Of a stretch of 43,436 nt of DNA, positions 33,389 through 41,411 are shown piece by piece. The translations under genes and the position numbers were made by a program. Origin of the DNA: an uncultured Pelagibacteraceae bacterium. Its GTDB lineage: Bacteria > Pseudomonadota > Alphaproteobacteria > Pelagibacterales > Pelagibacteraceae. The stretch is taken from positions 1 through 43,436 of the forward strand of contig CACDHZ010000006.1 in assembly GCA_902552705.1 (NCBI GenBank), given 5' to 3'. Position 1 is the first letter of the stretch, and each line of letters starts with the position of its first letter. The notes beneath the pieces are model-generated. The model was not told the DNA's origin. It did no database searches and saw only the letters and a list, made by a program, of their open reading frames with translations.

Positions 33389-34546
33389 ATGATTAAAGAA
33401 AAAAAATCATTGAAAGGTACTAAAACACCTTCAAGACGTAAATTCTTCAAAGCAGCAGCAGCAACAGGTGCAGCAGCAGCAACAGCTGTAGCTATGCCTA
33501 ATGTAGCTTTTGGTGCTCCATTGACATTAAAGATGCAAGCAGCTTGGCCATCAGGTGCTAACATATTTTTTGAAATGGCAGGAGATTACGCAAAAATGGT
33601 TAGCGACATGTCTGGAGGATCATTAAAAATAGATCTTCAGCCTGTTGGTTCAGTTGTAAAAACTTCTGAAATCGGAGCAGCAGTTAGTGATGGAAACCTT
33701 GATATGGGTCACTGGGTGACAGCATATTGGTATGGTAAAAATCCTGCGGCTTCACTTTTTGGAACTGGTCCTTCATACGGAATGTCATCTCAAGAAGTAA
33801 TGGGATGGATGGAGTATGGTGGAGGTAGAAAGCTATATGAACAAGCTGTAGCTTCAGTAGGGTTCGATTATATCGGATTCTTCCATATGCCTATGCCAGC
33901 TCAACCGTTTGGTTGGTTCAAAAAGAATGTAACAAAAGTATCTGATGTAAAAGGAATGAAGTATAGAACTGTTGGTCTAGCGACTAACGTTTTAACTGCT
34001 ATGGGAATGGTCGTAAGACAATTACCAGGTGGTGAAATTCAACCAGCAATGAAAACTGGTTTAATTGATGCTGCAGAGTTTAATAACCCAACATCAGACT
34101 CTCAATTTGGAATGCAAGATGTATCTAAACACTATCACTTAGGTAGTTTCCACCAGTCTCAAGAAATGTTTGAGATACCGGTGAATAAGAAAAGATACAA
34201 TAGCCTTTCACCTGCTCATCAAGCTATCCTGAAAAATGCTGCTTATGCTGCAAATTCAGATAACTACTTTAAAGCTTTAGTTAGATATTCATCTGACTTA
34301 GCTAAATTGATGAATGAGCATAAGGTTAATGTTTACCAAACATCTGATGCTATTTTAGCCGAGCAATTAAAAGGCTGGGACAAAATAGTTGCTGAGTTTT
34401 CTGGGAAAGATCCTTTCTTTAAGAAAATTATAGCATCTCAAAAAGCATATGCTAAGAAAACTATGAAGTATCTGTTGATGAATCAACCGAACTACAAATT
34501 AGCTTATGAAAATGAGTTTGGTCCAATTGCAAAAGTTAAGATTTAA
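33389..34546 (+). CDS. dctP: TRAP transporter solute-binding protein (DctP family), Tat-exported
   Basis: 385 residues with a twin-arginine signal (SRRKFF, Arg16 and Arg17) and an Ala-rich hydrophobic core, cleaved near residue 43. The mature part is a TRAP binding protein resembling the mannitol/chloroaromatic and alpha-keto acid (TakP) branch: LKMQAAWPSG, KYRTVGLATNVLTAMGM, and DAAEFNNPTSD where the conserved Arg/Asn carboxylate site is expected. An AGGAG ribosome site precedes the ATG. It binds an organic acid; which one cannot be told. A strong terminator separates it from the permease genes. Confidence 0.94.
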   Translation: MIKEKKSLKGTKTPSRRKFFKAAAATGAAAATAVAMPNVAFGAPLTLKMQAAWPSGANIFFEMAGDYAKMVSDMSGGSLKIDLQPVGSVVKTSEIGAAVSDGNLDMGHWVTAYWYGKNPAASLFGTGPSYGMSSQEVMGWMEYGGGRKLYEQAVASVGFDYIGFFHMPMPAQPFGWFKKNVTKVSDVKGMKYRTVGLATNVLTAMGMVVRQLPGGEIQPAMKTGLIDAAEFNNPTSDSQFGMQDVSKHYHLGSFHQSQEMFEIPVNKKRYNSLSPAHQAILKNAAYAANSDNYFKALVRYSSDLAKLMNEHKVNVYQTSDAILAEQLKGWDKIVAEFSGKDPFFKKIIASQKAYAKKTMKYLLMNQPNYKLAYENEFGPIAKVKI

Positions 34547-34569
34547 TTAATTTTAAATATTATTAAAAA

Positions 34570-34597
34570 GGGGGTTCAAAAACCCCCTTTTTTTTTG
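34570..34597 (+). terminator. Intrinsic terminator between dctP and dctQ
   Basis: Stem GGGGGTT (34570-34576) with AACCCCC (34581-34587), loop CAAA, followed by a T10 run. It is very GC-rich for this genome and is the strongest terminator in the window. Confidence 0.95.
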
Positions 34598-34622
34598 CTC
34601 TAAATTAATATACCTTTTCATA

Positions 34623-35207
34623 ATGAAATCATTCATTAAATTTGCTGATACTTTAAGCACCTCTATGGGAAAAGCCTTCTCTTGGTGCATTGTTATTTTA
34701 ATGGGTGGTACTGTTTACGAAGTTATAATGGCTTATGCTTTTAATAAACCAACTTTATGGAATTTTGATTTTAGTATGCAGATGTATGGTGCGATCCTTA
34801 TGATGTCTGGTGCTTATTGTTTAGCTACCGAAGCTCATGTAAGAGGAGATGTAATTTACAGATTATTTGAACAAAGAACACAAGCTTGGATAGATTTAGT
34901 TCTTTATTTTCTTTTCTTCTTTCCTGGTGTTATAGCTCTAGCATTTTATGGATATGAATATGCAGCTCAAGCTTGGAAAATAAAAGAAACTAGCTGGAGT
35001 AGCCCAGCTCAAATTCAAATTTATATGGTTAAGTCAATGATACCTGCAGCAGGAGTTTTACTTATTATTCAAGGGATTAGTGAAGTATTTAGATCTATAA
35101 TTTGTATTAGAACAGGAATATGGCCTGCAAGAATGGTTGTGGCCGAGGAAACAGAACAAATGTTAATGAGAACGTCACAAAAGGAAGATAAAGAAAATGT
35201 TATTTAG
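34623..35207 (+). CDS. dctQ: TRAP transporter small permease (DctQ)
   Basis: 194 residues, four membrane helices with the DctQ pattern FNKPTLWNFDFSMQMYGAILMMSGAY and HVRGDVIYRLF. It bridges the binding protein and the large permease in the inner membrane. It overlaps dctM by 11 bases. Confidence 0.94.
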   Translation: MKSFIKFADTLSTSMGKAFSWCIVILMGGTVYEVIMAYAFNKPTLWNFDFSMQMYGAILMMSGAYCLATEAHVRGDVIYRLFEQRTQAWIDLVLYFLFFFPGVIALAFYGYEYAAQAWKIKETSWSSPAQIQIYMVKSMIPAAGVLLIIQGISEVFRSIICIRTGIWPARMVVAEETEQMLMRTSQKEDKENVI

Positions 35208-36558
35208 CCTTACCAATCCTGAAGTAGCAATTCTAATGATGGGAATATTTTTATTCGCTGTTCTCTTAGGATTCCCTATTGCATTTACTTTGATGGCAAT
35301 GGGAATAGGTTTTGGTTATTATGCTTATTACGATCCAGTTTTAATGGATCATATTTTTGATAACAGGATATTCTCTTTATTTGTAAAAAACACATATACA
35401 GTAATGGACAATAATGTGCTCACTGCAGTACCTCTTTTTTTATTTATGGGATATTTAGTTGAAAGAGCCGGAATAGTGGCAAGATTATTTTTTGCTATCA
35501 GATTAGCAGCTCACAGTCTTCCAGCATCAATGGCAGTAGCTGCATTAATAACCTGTACTTTGTTTTCAACAGCAACAGGAATAATAGGTGCTGTTGTAAC
35601 ATTAATGGGATTGTTAGCTTGGCCTGCAATGGTCAAAGCTGGATATGATAAGAAATTTGCTTCAGGAATAATTTGTGCTGGGGGATGTTTAGGAATTTTA
35701 ATACCTCCTAGCATTATGCTAATTGTGTACTCTGTAATTGCTCAATTGTCACCATTGAGATTATTTGCGGCTGCAATTTTTCCTGGATTAATGTTAGCTG
35801 GTTTATATATAGCATACGCAGTTACTAGAGCCTGGCTAAACCCTTCGATAGCGCCAAGACCACCAGAAGGAGATATTCCTCCGAGAGCACAAATTTTAAA
35901 AGAAGTACTAGTTTCTTTTGTGCCTCTTTTTGGTTTGATAATGCTGGTGCTTGGTACAATTTTAGCAGGAATAGCAACGCCAGCGGAAGCTGCAGCAGCA
36001 GGAGCATTTGGAGCAATAATCTTATCATGGTTTTATAAAACTCTTAAATGGCAAAATTTTAAAGAGTCAGTTTTTTTAACAGCTAAAACTACTGCAATGA
36101 TTATGTGGTTATTTATTGGCTCTTGGACTTTTTCTTCAGTATTTTCATATCTAGGAGGTCATGAAGTTTTTGAACATTTTTTCACATCTATAAATATTAC
36201 TACTTGGCAATTTTTGGTAATTACTCAAATAATTATTTTTCTTTTAGGATGGCCGTTAGAATGGACTGAAATTTTAATTATTTTTGTTCCAATTTTTTTA
36301 CCATTACTTGAGGTATTTGGTGTAAACCCATACTTCTTTGCAATGTTAATAGCTTTAAATCTACAAACATCTTTTTTAACACCTCCAATGGCTATGTCGG
36401 CCTATTACTTAAAAGGTGTTCAAACTAAAAATGTTGAACTGTTACAAATATTTGCTGGAATAATGCCATTCTTAGCAATAGTTATATTTGCAATGTTTTT
36501 GATGTATATGTTTCCCGGAATTGCATTGTGGTTACCAGATACGCTATTCGCTAATTAA
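35197..36558 (+). CDS. dctM: TRAP transporter large permease (DctM)
   Basis: 453 residues with about twelve helices, FLFMGYLVERAGI, CTLFSTATGIIGA, GILIPPSIMLIVY and LNLQTSFLTPPMAMSAYYLKG, all characteristic of DctM. It carries sodium-coupled solute movement. Start at ATG 35197 lies inside dctQ, indicating coupling. Confidence 0.95.
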   Translation: MLFSLTNPEVAILMMGIFLFAVLLGFPIAFTLMAMGIGFGYYAYYDPVLMDHIFDNRIFSLFVKNTYTVMDNNVLTAVPLFLFMGYLVERAGIVARLFFAIRLAAHSLPASMAVAALITCTLFSTATGIIGAVVTLMGLLAWPAMVKAGYDKKFASGIICAGGCLGILIPPSIMLIVYSVIAQLSPLRLFAAAIFPGLMLAGLYIAYAVTRAWLNPSIAPRPPEGDIPPRAQILKEVLVSFVPLFGLIMLVLGTILAGIATPAEAAAAGAFGAIILSWFYKTLKWQNFKESVFLTAKTTAMIMWLFIGSWTFSSVFSYLGGHEVFEHFFTSINITTWQFLVITQIIIFLLGWPLEWTEILIIFVPIFLPLLEVFGVNPYFFAMLIALNLQTSFLTPPMAMSAYYLKGVQTKNVELLQIFAGIMPFLAIVIFAMFLMYMFPGIALWLPDTLFAN

Positions 36559-36568
36559 TTATTTTTAA

Positions 36569-37906
36569 ATGATAAATATATTTTCTCTTACAACTAATAA
36601 GTTGGTTGAAAAATTAAAAAAAGGTGAAATTTCATCTGTTGAAGTTTGTTCACAATATATTGAGAGAATTAAACAATTTGAAAAAGATGTAAAAGCCTGG
36701 GCATATTTTGATAAAAAAGAACTTTTAGAAAAGGCTGCTGAGGCAGATGAATTAAGAAAATCAGGAAAACCATTAGGTCCATTACATGGCTTACCAGTAG
36801 CAGTAAAAGACATTGTAGGAACCTTGGATATGCCAACTGAGTGTGGAACTATTATTAGAAAAAAAATGACAGGATCCCAAGAAGCTGAAGTAGTAAACTT
36901 ACTAAAGATTGCTGGCGCGATTGTTATGGGTAAAACACAAACAACTGAGCTAGCCTATTTCCATCCTTCAAATACAACAAATCCTCATGATTATACAAGA
37001 ACACCAGGAGGATCCTCAAGTGGTTCTGCAGCAGCTGTTGCAGCACATATGGCACCATTATCATTAGGATCACAAACAAATGGTTCAATCATAAGACCTG
37101 CATCTTATTGTGGTGTTGTCGGATATAAACCATCATATGGATTAATTTCTAGAAGTGGAGTATTAAAACAATCAAATAGGCTTGATCATATCGGAGTATT
37201 TGGAAAAACTGTTGAAGATGTAGCATTATTAACTAAAAATTTAATAAAAAAAGATTTATACGATAACTCAACAATACATTATTCAGCAGATGAAATGTTG
37301 AATGTTTGTAAAAAGGGACCATTGTTTGAACCAAAATTTATTTTTTATAAAACTAAAAATTGGAAAAAAATTGATAAAGAGTCACAAAAATCTTTTGAAT
37401 TTTTTATAAAAACTTTTAAGAAAAATATTGAGCTATTTGATACTCCGTCATATTTTGATGATATTCCTAATTATCATAAGATTATACATGAAACTGATAT
37501 GGCTAATAATTTTCAAAATTATTATAAAAAATATAAAAAAAAACTTTCTAAAGAAATCATAAGTGCTATTGAAAGAGGAATGAAATATTCAGCTAAAGAT
37601 TATGCTGAAGCTATTGATTTTATGAAACAAAGTTATGAGTCGTATCAGGAAGTATTTGAAGATTATCATGGCATATTAAGTCCAGCTACAACAGGAGTTG
37701 CTGATAAAGGTTTAAAAAGCACGGGCAGCCCAGAATTTTGCACTGTTTGGACTTATATGGGGGTTCCTTCAATATCATTACCTTTACTTACTGGTTCAAA
37801 TAATTTACCATTAGGAGTTCAGTTGGCCGGTGATAAATTTGATGATCAAAGGTTTTTAGGAGTAGCTAATTGGTTAGAAAAAAATTGTAAAAAATATGCT
37901 AAATAA
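36569..37906 (+). CDS. Amidase (amidase signature family)
   Basis: 445 residues. The Ser-Ser-Lys triad is clear: Lys80 (VAVKD), cis-Ser149 (PGGSSSGS) and nucleophile Ser173 (TNGSIIRPAS), with the usual 24-residue spacing between the serines. It hydrolyses a carboxamide; its place right after a TRAP transporter (10-base gap) suggests that the imported compound, or a derivative, carries an amide. It is not GatA: no gatC or gatB is nearby. Substrate unknown. Confidence 0.93.
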   Translation: MINIFSLTTNKLVEKLKKGEISSVEVCSQYIERIKQFEKDVKAWAYFDKKELLEKAAEADELRKSGKPLGPLHGLPVAVKDIVGTLDMPTECGTIIRKKMTGSQEAEVVNLLKIAGAIVMGKTQTTELAYFHPSNTTNPHDYTRTPGGSSSGSAAAVAAHMAPLSLGSQTNGSIIRPASYCGVVGYKPSYGLISRSGVLKQSNRLDHIGVFGKTVEDVALLTKNLIKKDLYDNSTIHYSADEMLNVCKKGPLFEPKFIFYKTKNWKKIDKESQKSFEFFIKTFKKNIELFDTPSYFDDIPNYHKIIHETDMANNFQNYYKKYKKKLSKEIISAIERGMKYSAKDYAEAIDFMKQSYESYQEVFEDYHGILSPATTGVADKGLKSTGSPEFCTVWTYMGVPSISLPLLTGSNNLPLGVQLAGDKFDDQRFLGVANWLEKNCKKYAK

Positions 37907-38075
37907 AATAACAACATTATTAGGAACTCTTCTTGCTGCTGCTTTTTTAGTTGGTCTTGCTACTACTTTAACAAGATCATCAATGATTGGTTTTTTTGAT
38001 GTTCTTCCTGTTTATATTTTAATGGCTTTAGCAATTTTTATGATGGTGTACGAAGCCTTTTTTGATAAAAAATAA
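37896..38075 (+). CDS. 59-residue two-helix membrane protein
   Basis: The ATG at 37896 overlaps the amidase end by 11 bases and the 59-codon frame contains two hydrophobic helices (about 8-24 and 33-53) separated by TRSSMIGFFDVLPV, ending FFDKK. Overlap geometry and codon pattern resemble true genes here. No family recognised; it could anchor or accompany the amidase/TRAP system. Confidence 0.65.
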   Translation: MLNKITTLLGTLLAAAFLVGLATTLTRSSMIGFFDVLPVYILMALAIFMMVYEAFFDKK

Positions 38076-38904
38076 CACCTTATTCAATGTGAATAATTTA
38101 AGGACTAATTTGCTAAAATTTTTTCTTATCATCTTATTTCTATATTTAGTAATTTTATTTTTTTTATTTTTTTATCAAAGAAATTTATTATATCACCCCA
38201 ATGAAAATAACTATTATGGTGATAAACTAACTGTTGATATCAAAAAAGTGAAGATTAGTACTGCGGATAATATTGAATTATTAGCTTGGTATCATGAAAA
38301 AAATCTTAAGGATTATAAAACAATATTATATTTTCATGGAAATGCTGGATCACTAGAAAATAGAATTCATAAATTGAATCATTTTAAAAATTTAGATATT
38401 AATTTTTTGATAATTGCTTGGAGAGGATTTAGTGGAAATGAAGGCAAGCCTTCAGAAAATGGCCTGTATGAGGATGGGGAAAGTGCTGTTAAATGGTTAT
38501 TGAATAAAGGCATAGAGGAGAAAAATATTATTCTTTATGGAGAATCTTTAGGAACAGGTATTGCAACACATATTTCTCAGAATAAAAATTTTGCTGGAGT
38601 AATTCTTGAAACTCCATTTACATCAATGGTTGATGTAGCAAAAACTTTTTATCCATATATTCCTGTGAGTTTAGTTTTAAAAGATAAATTTGAAAATAAA
38701 AAAAAAATGAAAAATATTTCTTCTCCAATTTTAGTAATGCACGGAGAGCTAGATCAAATAGTACCTTTTAGAATGGGAGAAAAAATTTATAAAATTGCCA
38801 ATAATCCTAAATATTCTTATTTTACAAAATATGACAATCATATGATGGAATATGATGAAAATCTAATTAGAGCATTAGAATCTTTTTTAAAAAGTTTAAA
38901 TTAA
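38062..38904 (+). CDS. Membrane-anchored alpha/beta hydrolase (BEM46/ABHD13-like)
   Basis: 280 residues with an N-terminal anchor (about 18-38), oxyanion HGNAGSLENR, nucleophile Ser162 (GESLGTG), Asp231 (HGELDQIVP) and His260 (YDNHMMEY). This fits the BEM46/ABHD13 group of serine hydrolases; substrate unknown. The TTG start at 38062 overlaps the small membrane gene; GTG at 38089 is a good alternative. It may belong to the same transcript. Confidence 0.87.
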   Translation: MIKNNTLFNVNNLRTNLLKFFLIILFLYLVILFFLFFYQRNLLYHPNENNYYGDKLTVDIKKVKISTADNIELLAWYHEKNLKDYKTILYFHGNAGSLENRIHKLNHFKNLDINFLIIAWRGFSGNEGKPSENGLYEDGESAVKWLLNKGIEEKNIILYGESLGTGIATHISQNKNFAGVILETPFTSMVDVAKTFYPYIPVSLVLKDKFENKKKMKNISSPILVMHGELDQIVPFRMGEKIYKIANNPKYSYFTKYDNHMMEYDENLIRALESFLKSLN

Positions 38905-38952
38905 GCCACAATCTAAACAAAGATAATTCAAAATTAATATTTAATTTAATTT

Positions 38953-39516
38953 ATGAATAAATTTTATCTATTTTTAATTATTTTTTTCGTTTCTTCAAAT
39001 AATGTTTTCTCAAAAGATAATTCTTTTTTTCCTGATGATTTATTTCATATTGATTATATGAATTCTCACAATGAAAATTTTGCGTTATATTTTAAAGGTA
39101 GAGAAAAATCGATATTAGCTCGTGGAGAGGATAGTAATTACATTAATGATTATCCCAATGATCTTTATATTTATGACTACACGACAAAATCATCAACCCC
39201 TTTAATCTCTTATGAATGGTTTCCATCTCAGGCTAAGTACTTTCTTCAAGAGTATGATTTTCCGGTATTTCCAGATGATTTTGCATATTATCTTTTAAAA
39301 GATAATAGAACTTTAATAATGATAAGTGCCGTGAAAAGTTTAAATGCAAATTTTAAATTTGATATCTCAAAAAAGAAATTAGAATTATATCCAACTAATG
39401 GAAAGTTTGATTTTATTATATCCTCTTTTTCAAAGAATTGTGGATACAATGAATTTAAGGACAACTATAAATGTAGTATTTATAAACCTTTGATTTCAAG
39501 TAATTTAATTAATTAA
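38953..39516 (+). CDS. Exported protein of unknown function
   Basis: 187 residues with a signal peptide (1-20). The rest is rich in Tyr, Asp and Asn, with FPDDLFHIDYMNSHNENFALYF and a C-terminal Cys pair (KNCGYNEF, YKCSIY) that could form a disulfide. No family recognised. It converges on ftsY; the two stops share TTAATTAA (39509-39516). Confidence 0.75.
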   Translation: MNKFYLFLIIFFVSSNNVFSKDNSFFPDDLFHIDYMNSHNENFALYFKGREKSILARGEDSNYINDYPNDLYIYDYTTKSSTPLISYEWFPSQAKYFLQEYDFPVFPDDFAYYLLKDNRTLIMISAVKSLNANFKFDISKKKLELYPTNGKFDFIISSFSKNCGYNEFKDNYKCSIYKPLISSNLIN

Positions 39517-40426
39517 TCTCAGTGAAAGCGTCAGCAAACTGTTCGGCATTAAATATTTGTAAATCATCTTCTTTTTCACCTAAACCCAAGGCAATAATTG
39601 GTAGCTTATATTTTTTTGCTAAAGCTAATAATATGCCACCTTTTGCAGTTCCATCTAATTTCGTCATAATAATTCCAGTTATTGGAATATTTTTATTAAA
39701 CTCTTCAACTTGATTAATTACATTTTGTCCTGAAGTTGCATCAAGAATTAAAATTACATCATGAGGTGCATCAGGATCTATTTTTTTTGTAACATTGGCA
39801 ATTTTTTTATATTCCTCCATTAAATTCTTTTTATTTTGAAGTCTACCAGCAGTATCGATTAAGACTTGATTGAAATCGTTTTTTAAAGCTGTATCAATCG
39901 CTTTGTAAGCAACAGAAGCAGGGTCAGACCCTTGAGAGGATTTAGTTATCTGAACATCAATTTTATTAGCCCAATTTTCAAGTTGTTCAATAGCCGCTGC
40001 TCGAAAAGTATCTGATGCAGCTAACATTACTTTGTTACCATTAGATTTCAAGATTTTACTAATCTTTCCTATACTAGTTGTTTTACCAACTCCATTAACT
40101 CCAGAAATGAGAGTTGTGGTAAGCTTATCTTTTTTTTTAAAAAAAGAATTGTTTTCTAAAGGTTTCATTAAATAGATAATATATTCCCTTAAAATTAGAT
40201 TTATTTCTAATGTTAAGTCTTTATTTGGATCAATTTTTTTTTTTGAAATTATTTCTCTTATTTCAGAGGAAGCTTCTACACCTACGTCTGACTGAATTAA
40301 AAATTCTTCTATCTTATTAAGATTTTCATCATCTATTTCTTTTTTTATAATTATTTCTTTAAGTCCATTAGATAGTGCTGAGGCACTTTTTTTAAAACCA
40401 AACCTAAATTTTTCAAAAATATTCAT
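39509..40426 (-). CDS. ftsY: Signal recognition particle receptor FtsY
   Basis: 305 residues containing only the NG core, with a short N-terminus instead of the long acidic A domain of E. coli. G1 loop GVNGVGKTT (109-117), DTFRAAAIEQL, DTAGRLQN and TKLDGTAKGG are intact. It docks Ffh-ribosome complexes at the membrane. Start overlaps the dapF stop (TAATG). Confidence 0.97.
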   Translation of the reverse strand: MNIFEKFRFGFKKSASALSNGLKEIIIKKEIDDENLNKIEEFLIQSDVGVEASSEIREIISKKKIDPNKDLTLEINLILREYIIYLMKPLENNSFFKKKDKLTTTLISGVNGVGKTTSIGKISKILKSNGNKVMLAASDTFRAAAIEQLENWANKIDVQITKSSQGSDPASVAYKAIDTALKNDFNQVLIDTAGRLQNKKNLMEEYKKIANVTKKIDPDAPHDVILILDATSGQNVINQVEEFNKNIPITGIIMTKLDGTAKGGILLALAKKYKLPIIALGLGEKEDDLQIFNAEQFADAFTEIN

Positions 40427-41250
40427 TATAATTTTATTTCTACATTTTGAATATTTGAAACGGGTCCTTTCATATGGACACTGTTTTTTTTATCTATTGA
40501 GATTGTAAGCTTTCCTAGACTAAACTGAATTTCTGTAACTTTTTCTATTAGACCATTAATGTTACCCGCAACAGCTGTTGCACAAGCAGCAGTACCACAA
40601 GCTTTAGTTAGTCCAGCACCTCTTTCCCAAACTTTAACTTTTATTAAATTTTTTTTTAAAACTGTTGCAAGAGTTACATTACATCTTTCAGGAAATAATT
40701 CAGAGTTTTCAATTTTTGGTCCAATATTATTTATGTCAAAATCATCAATATCATTTACAAAAAATATTATATGTGGGTTGCCAACATTTATTGCAGTACC
40801 ACCAATATGTTTATTGTTATTTTTATCTGAAATTTCAATTTCAAGGTTTTTAGTATCCATTTCTTTATTTAATGGAATTTCATTCCATTTAGTTTTTGGA
40901 ATACCAATTTCTGTTTCTACTAAGTTATCTCCTAAAATCTTTGATTTTAATATTCCTGCAGAAGTCCAAAGAATTATTTCTTTTTTTTTATTTTCTTTAG
41001 CTAATAAGTCGGCAACACATCTTGTACCATTACCACAAGCGCCTGAAATGCTACCATCCGAATTATAGAACTCTAAACCAGCATCTATTTTTCTATTTTT
41101 TTTAATTAAAATCAATTGATCACATCCAATGTAGTTTCGATCACATATTCTGATTATTTGATCTTTCTTTAAATCTAAATTTTGATTTCTTTGATCAATG
41201 ATTATAAAATCATTGCCTAATCCATCCATTTTAAAAGCTTTAATATACAT
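40426..41250 (-). CDS. dapF: Diaminopimelate epimerase
   Basis: 274 residues with both active-site Cys: Cys72 (ACGNGTRC) and Cys218 (KACGTAAC), plus the MDGLGNDFIIID start. It converts LL- to meso-diaminopimelate for lysine and peptidoglycan. It is divergent from ffh and leads the dapF-ftsY operon. Confidence 0.97.
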   Translation of the reverse strand: MYIKAFKMDGLGNDFIIIDQRNQNLDLKKDQIIRICDRNYIGCDQLILIKKNRKIDAGLEFYNSDGSISGACGNGTRCVADLLAKENKKKEIILWTSAGILKSKILGDNLVETEIGIPKTKWNEIPLNKEMDTKNLEIEISDKNNNKHIGGTAINVGNPHIIFFVNDIDDFDINNIGPKIENSELFPERCNVTLATVLKKNLIKVKVWERGAGLTKACGTAACATAVAGNINGLIEKVTEIQFSLGKLTISIDKKNSVHMKGPVSNIQNVEIKL

Positions 41251-41272
41251 ATATAGTTATTTAACTTATTTA

Positions 41273-41300
41273 TTGACTTTTTGAACCTCTATTATATTTT
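41273..41300 (+). promoter_or_regulatory. Putative promoter of the ffh leader
   Basis: TTGACT (41273-41278), 16 bases, TATTTT (41295-41300); other -10 choices (TATATT at 41293) give short spacing. Initiation near 41307 would start the transcript at the first hairpin of the structured segment. Confidence 0.4.
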
Positions 41301-41306
41301 GTTGCC

Positions 41307-41391
41307 GTTTCCGCAAAAACGTTAAATTTGCGGTGTCTTTGGAAACAAAGAGATCGACACTAGTCAGCGAGGGTTCGCCCACTAGTGCGAT
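41307..41391 (+). ncRNA. Candidate structured RNA / 5' leader of ffh
   Basis: Three consecutive foldable elements. (1) CCGCAAA (41311-41317) with TTTGCGG (41327-41333). (2) TCTTTG (41336-41341), a GAAA tetraloop, and CAAAGA (41346-41351). (3) A long stem: ATCG (41353-41356), a bulged A, CACTAGT (41358-41364), paired with ACTAGTG (41381-41387) and CGAT (41388-41391), and inside it GCGA/TCGC closing a GGGT loop. GTTTCC/GGAAAC (41307-41312, 41341-41346) offers an alternative fold that competes with (1) and (2). It ends 20 bases before the ffh ATG. I recognise no known RNA family; it is not a tRNA and lacks the SRP RNA core. Confidence 0.55.
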
Positions 41392-41411
41392 TACTGCTGT
41401 GTGAAATAAAT

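Noticed and set aside
40559..41068. 169-codon rightward frame antisense to dapF
   Set aside because: dapF is clearly the gene; the opposite frame is a composition shadow.
41366..41391. tRNA-like T-loop (GGGTTCGCCC) upstream of ffh
   Set aside because: No acceptor, D or anticodon arms can be built around it, and the flanks pair as one long stem instead.
41297..41400. 4.5S SRP RNA next to ffh
   Set aside because: The conserved SRP RNA core (GGUCAGG with GGAA loop and AGCAG) is absent.
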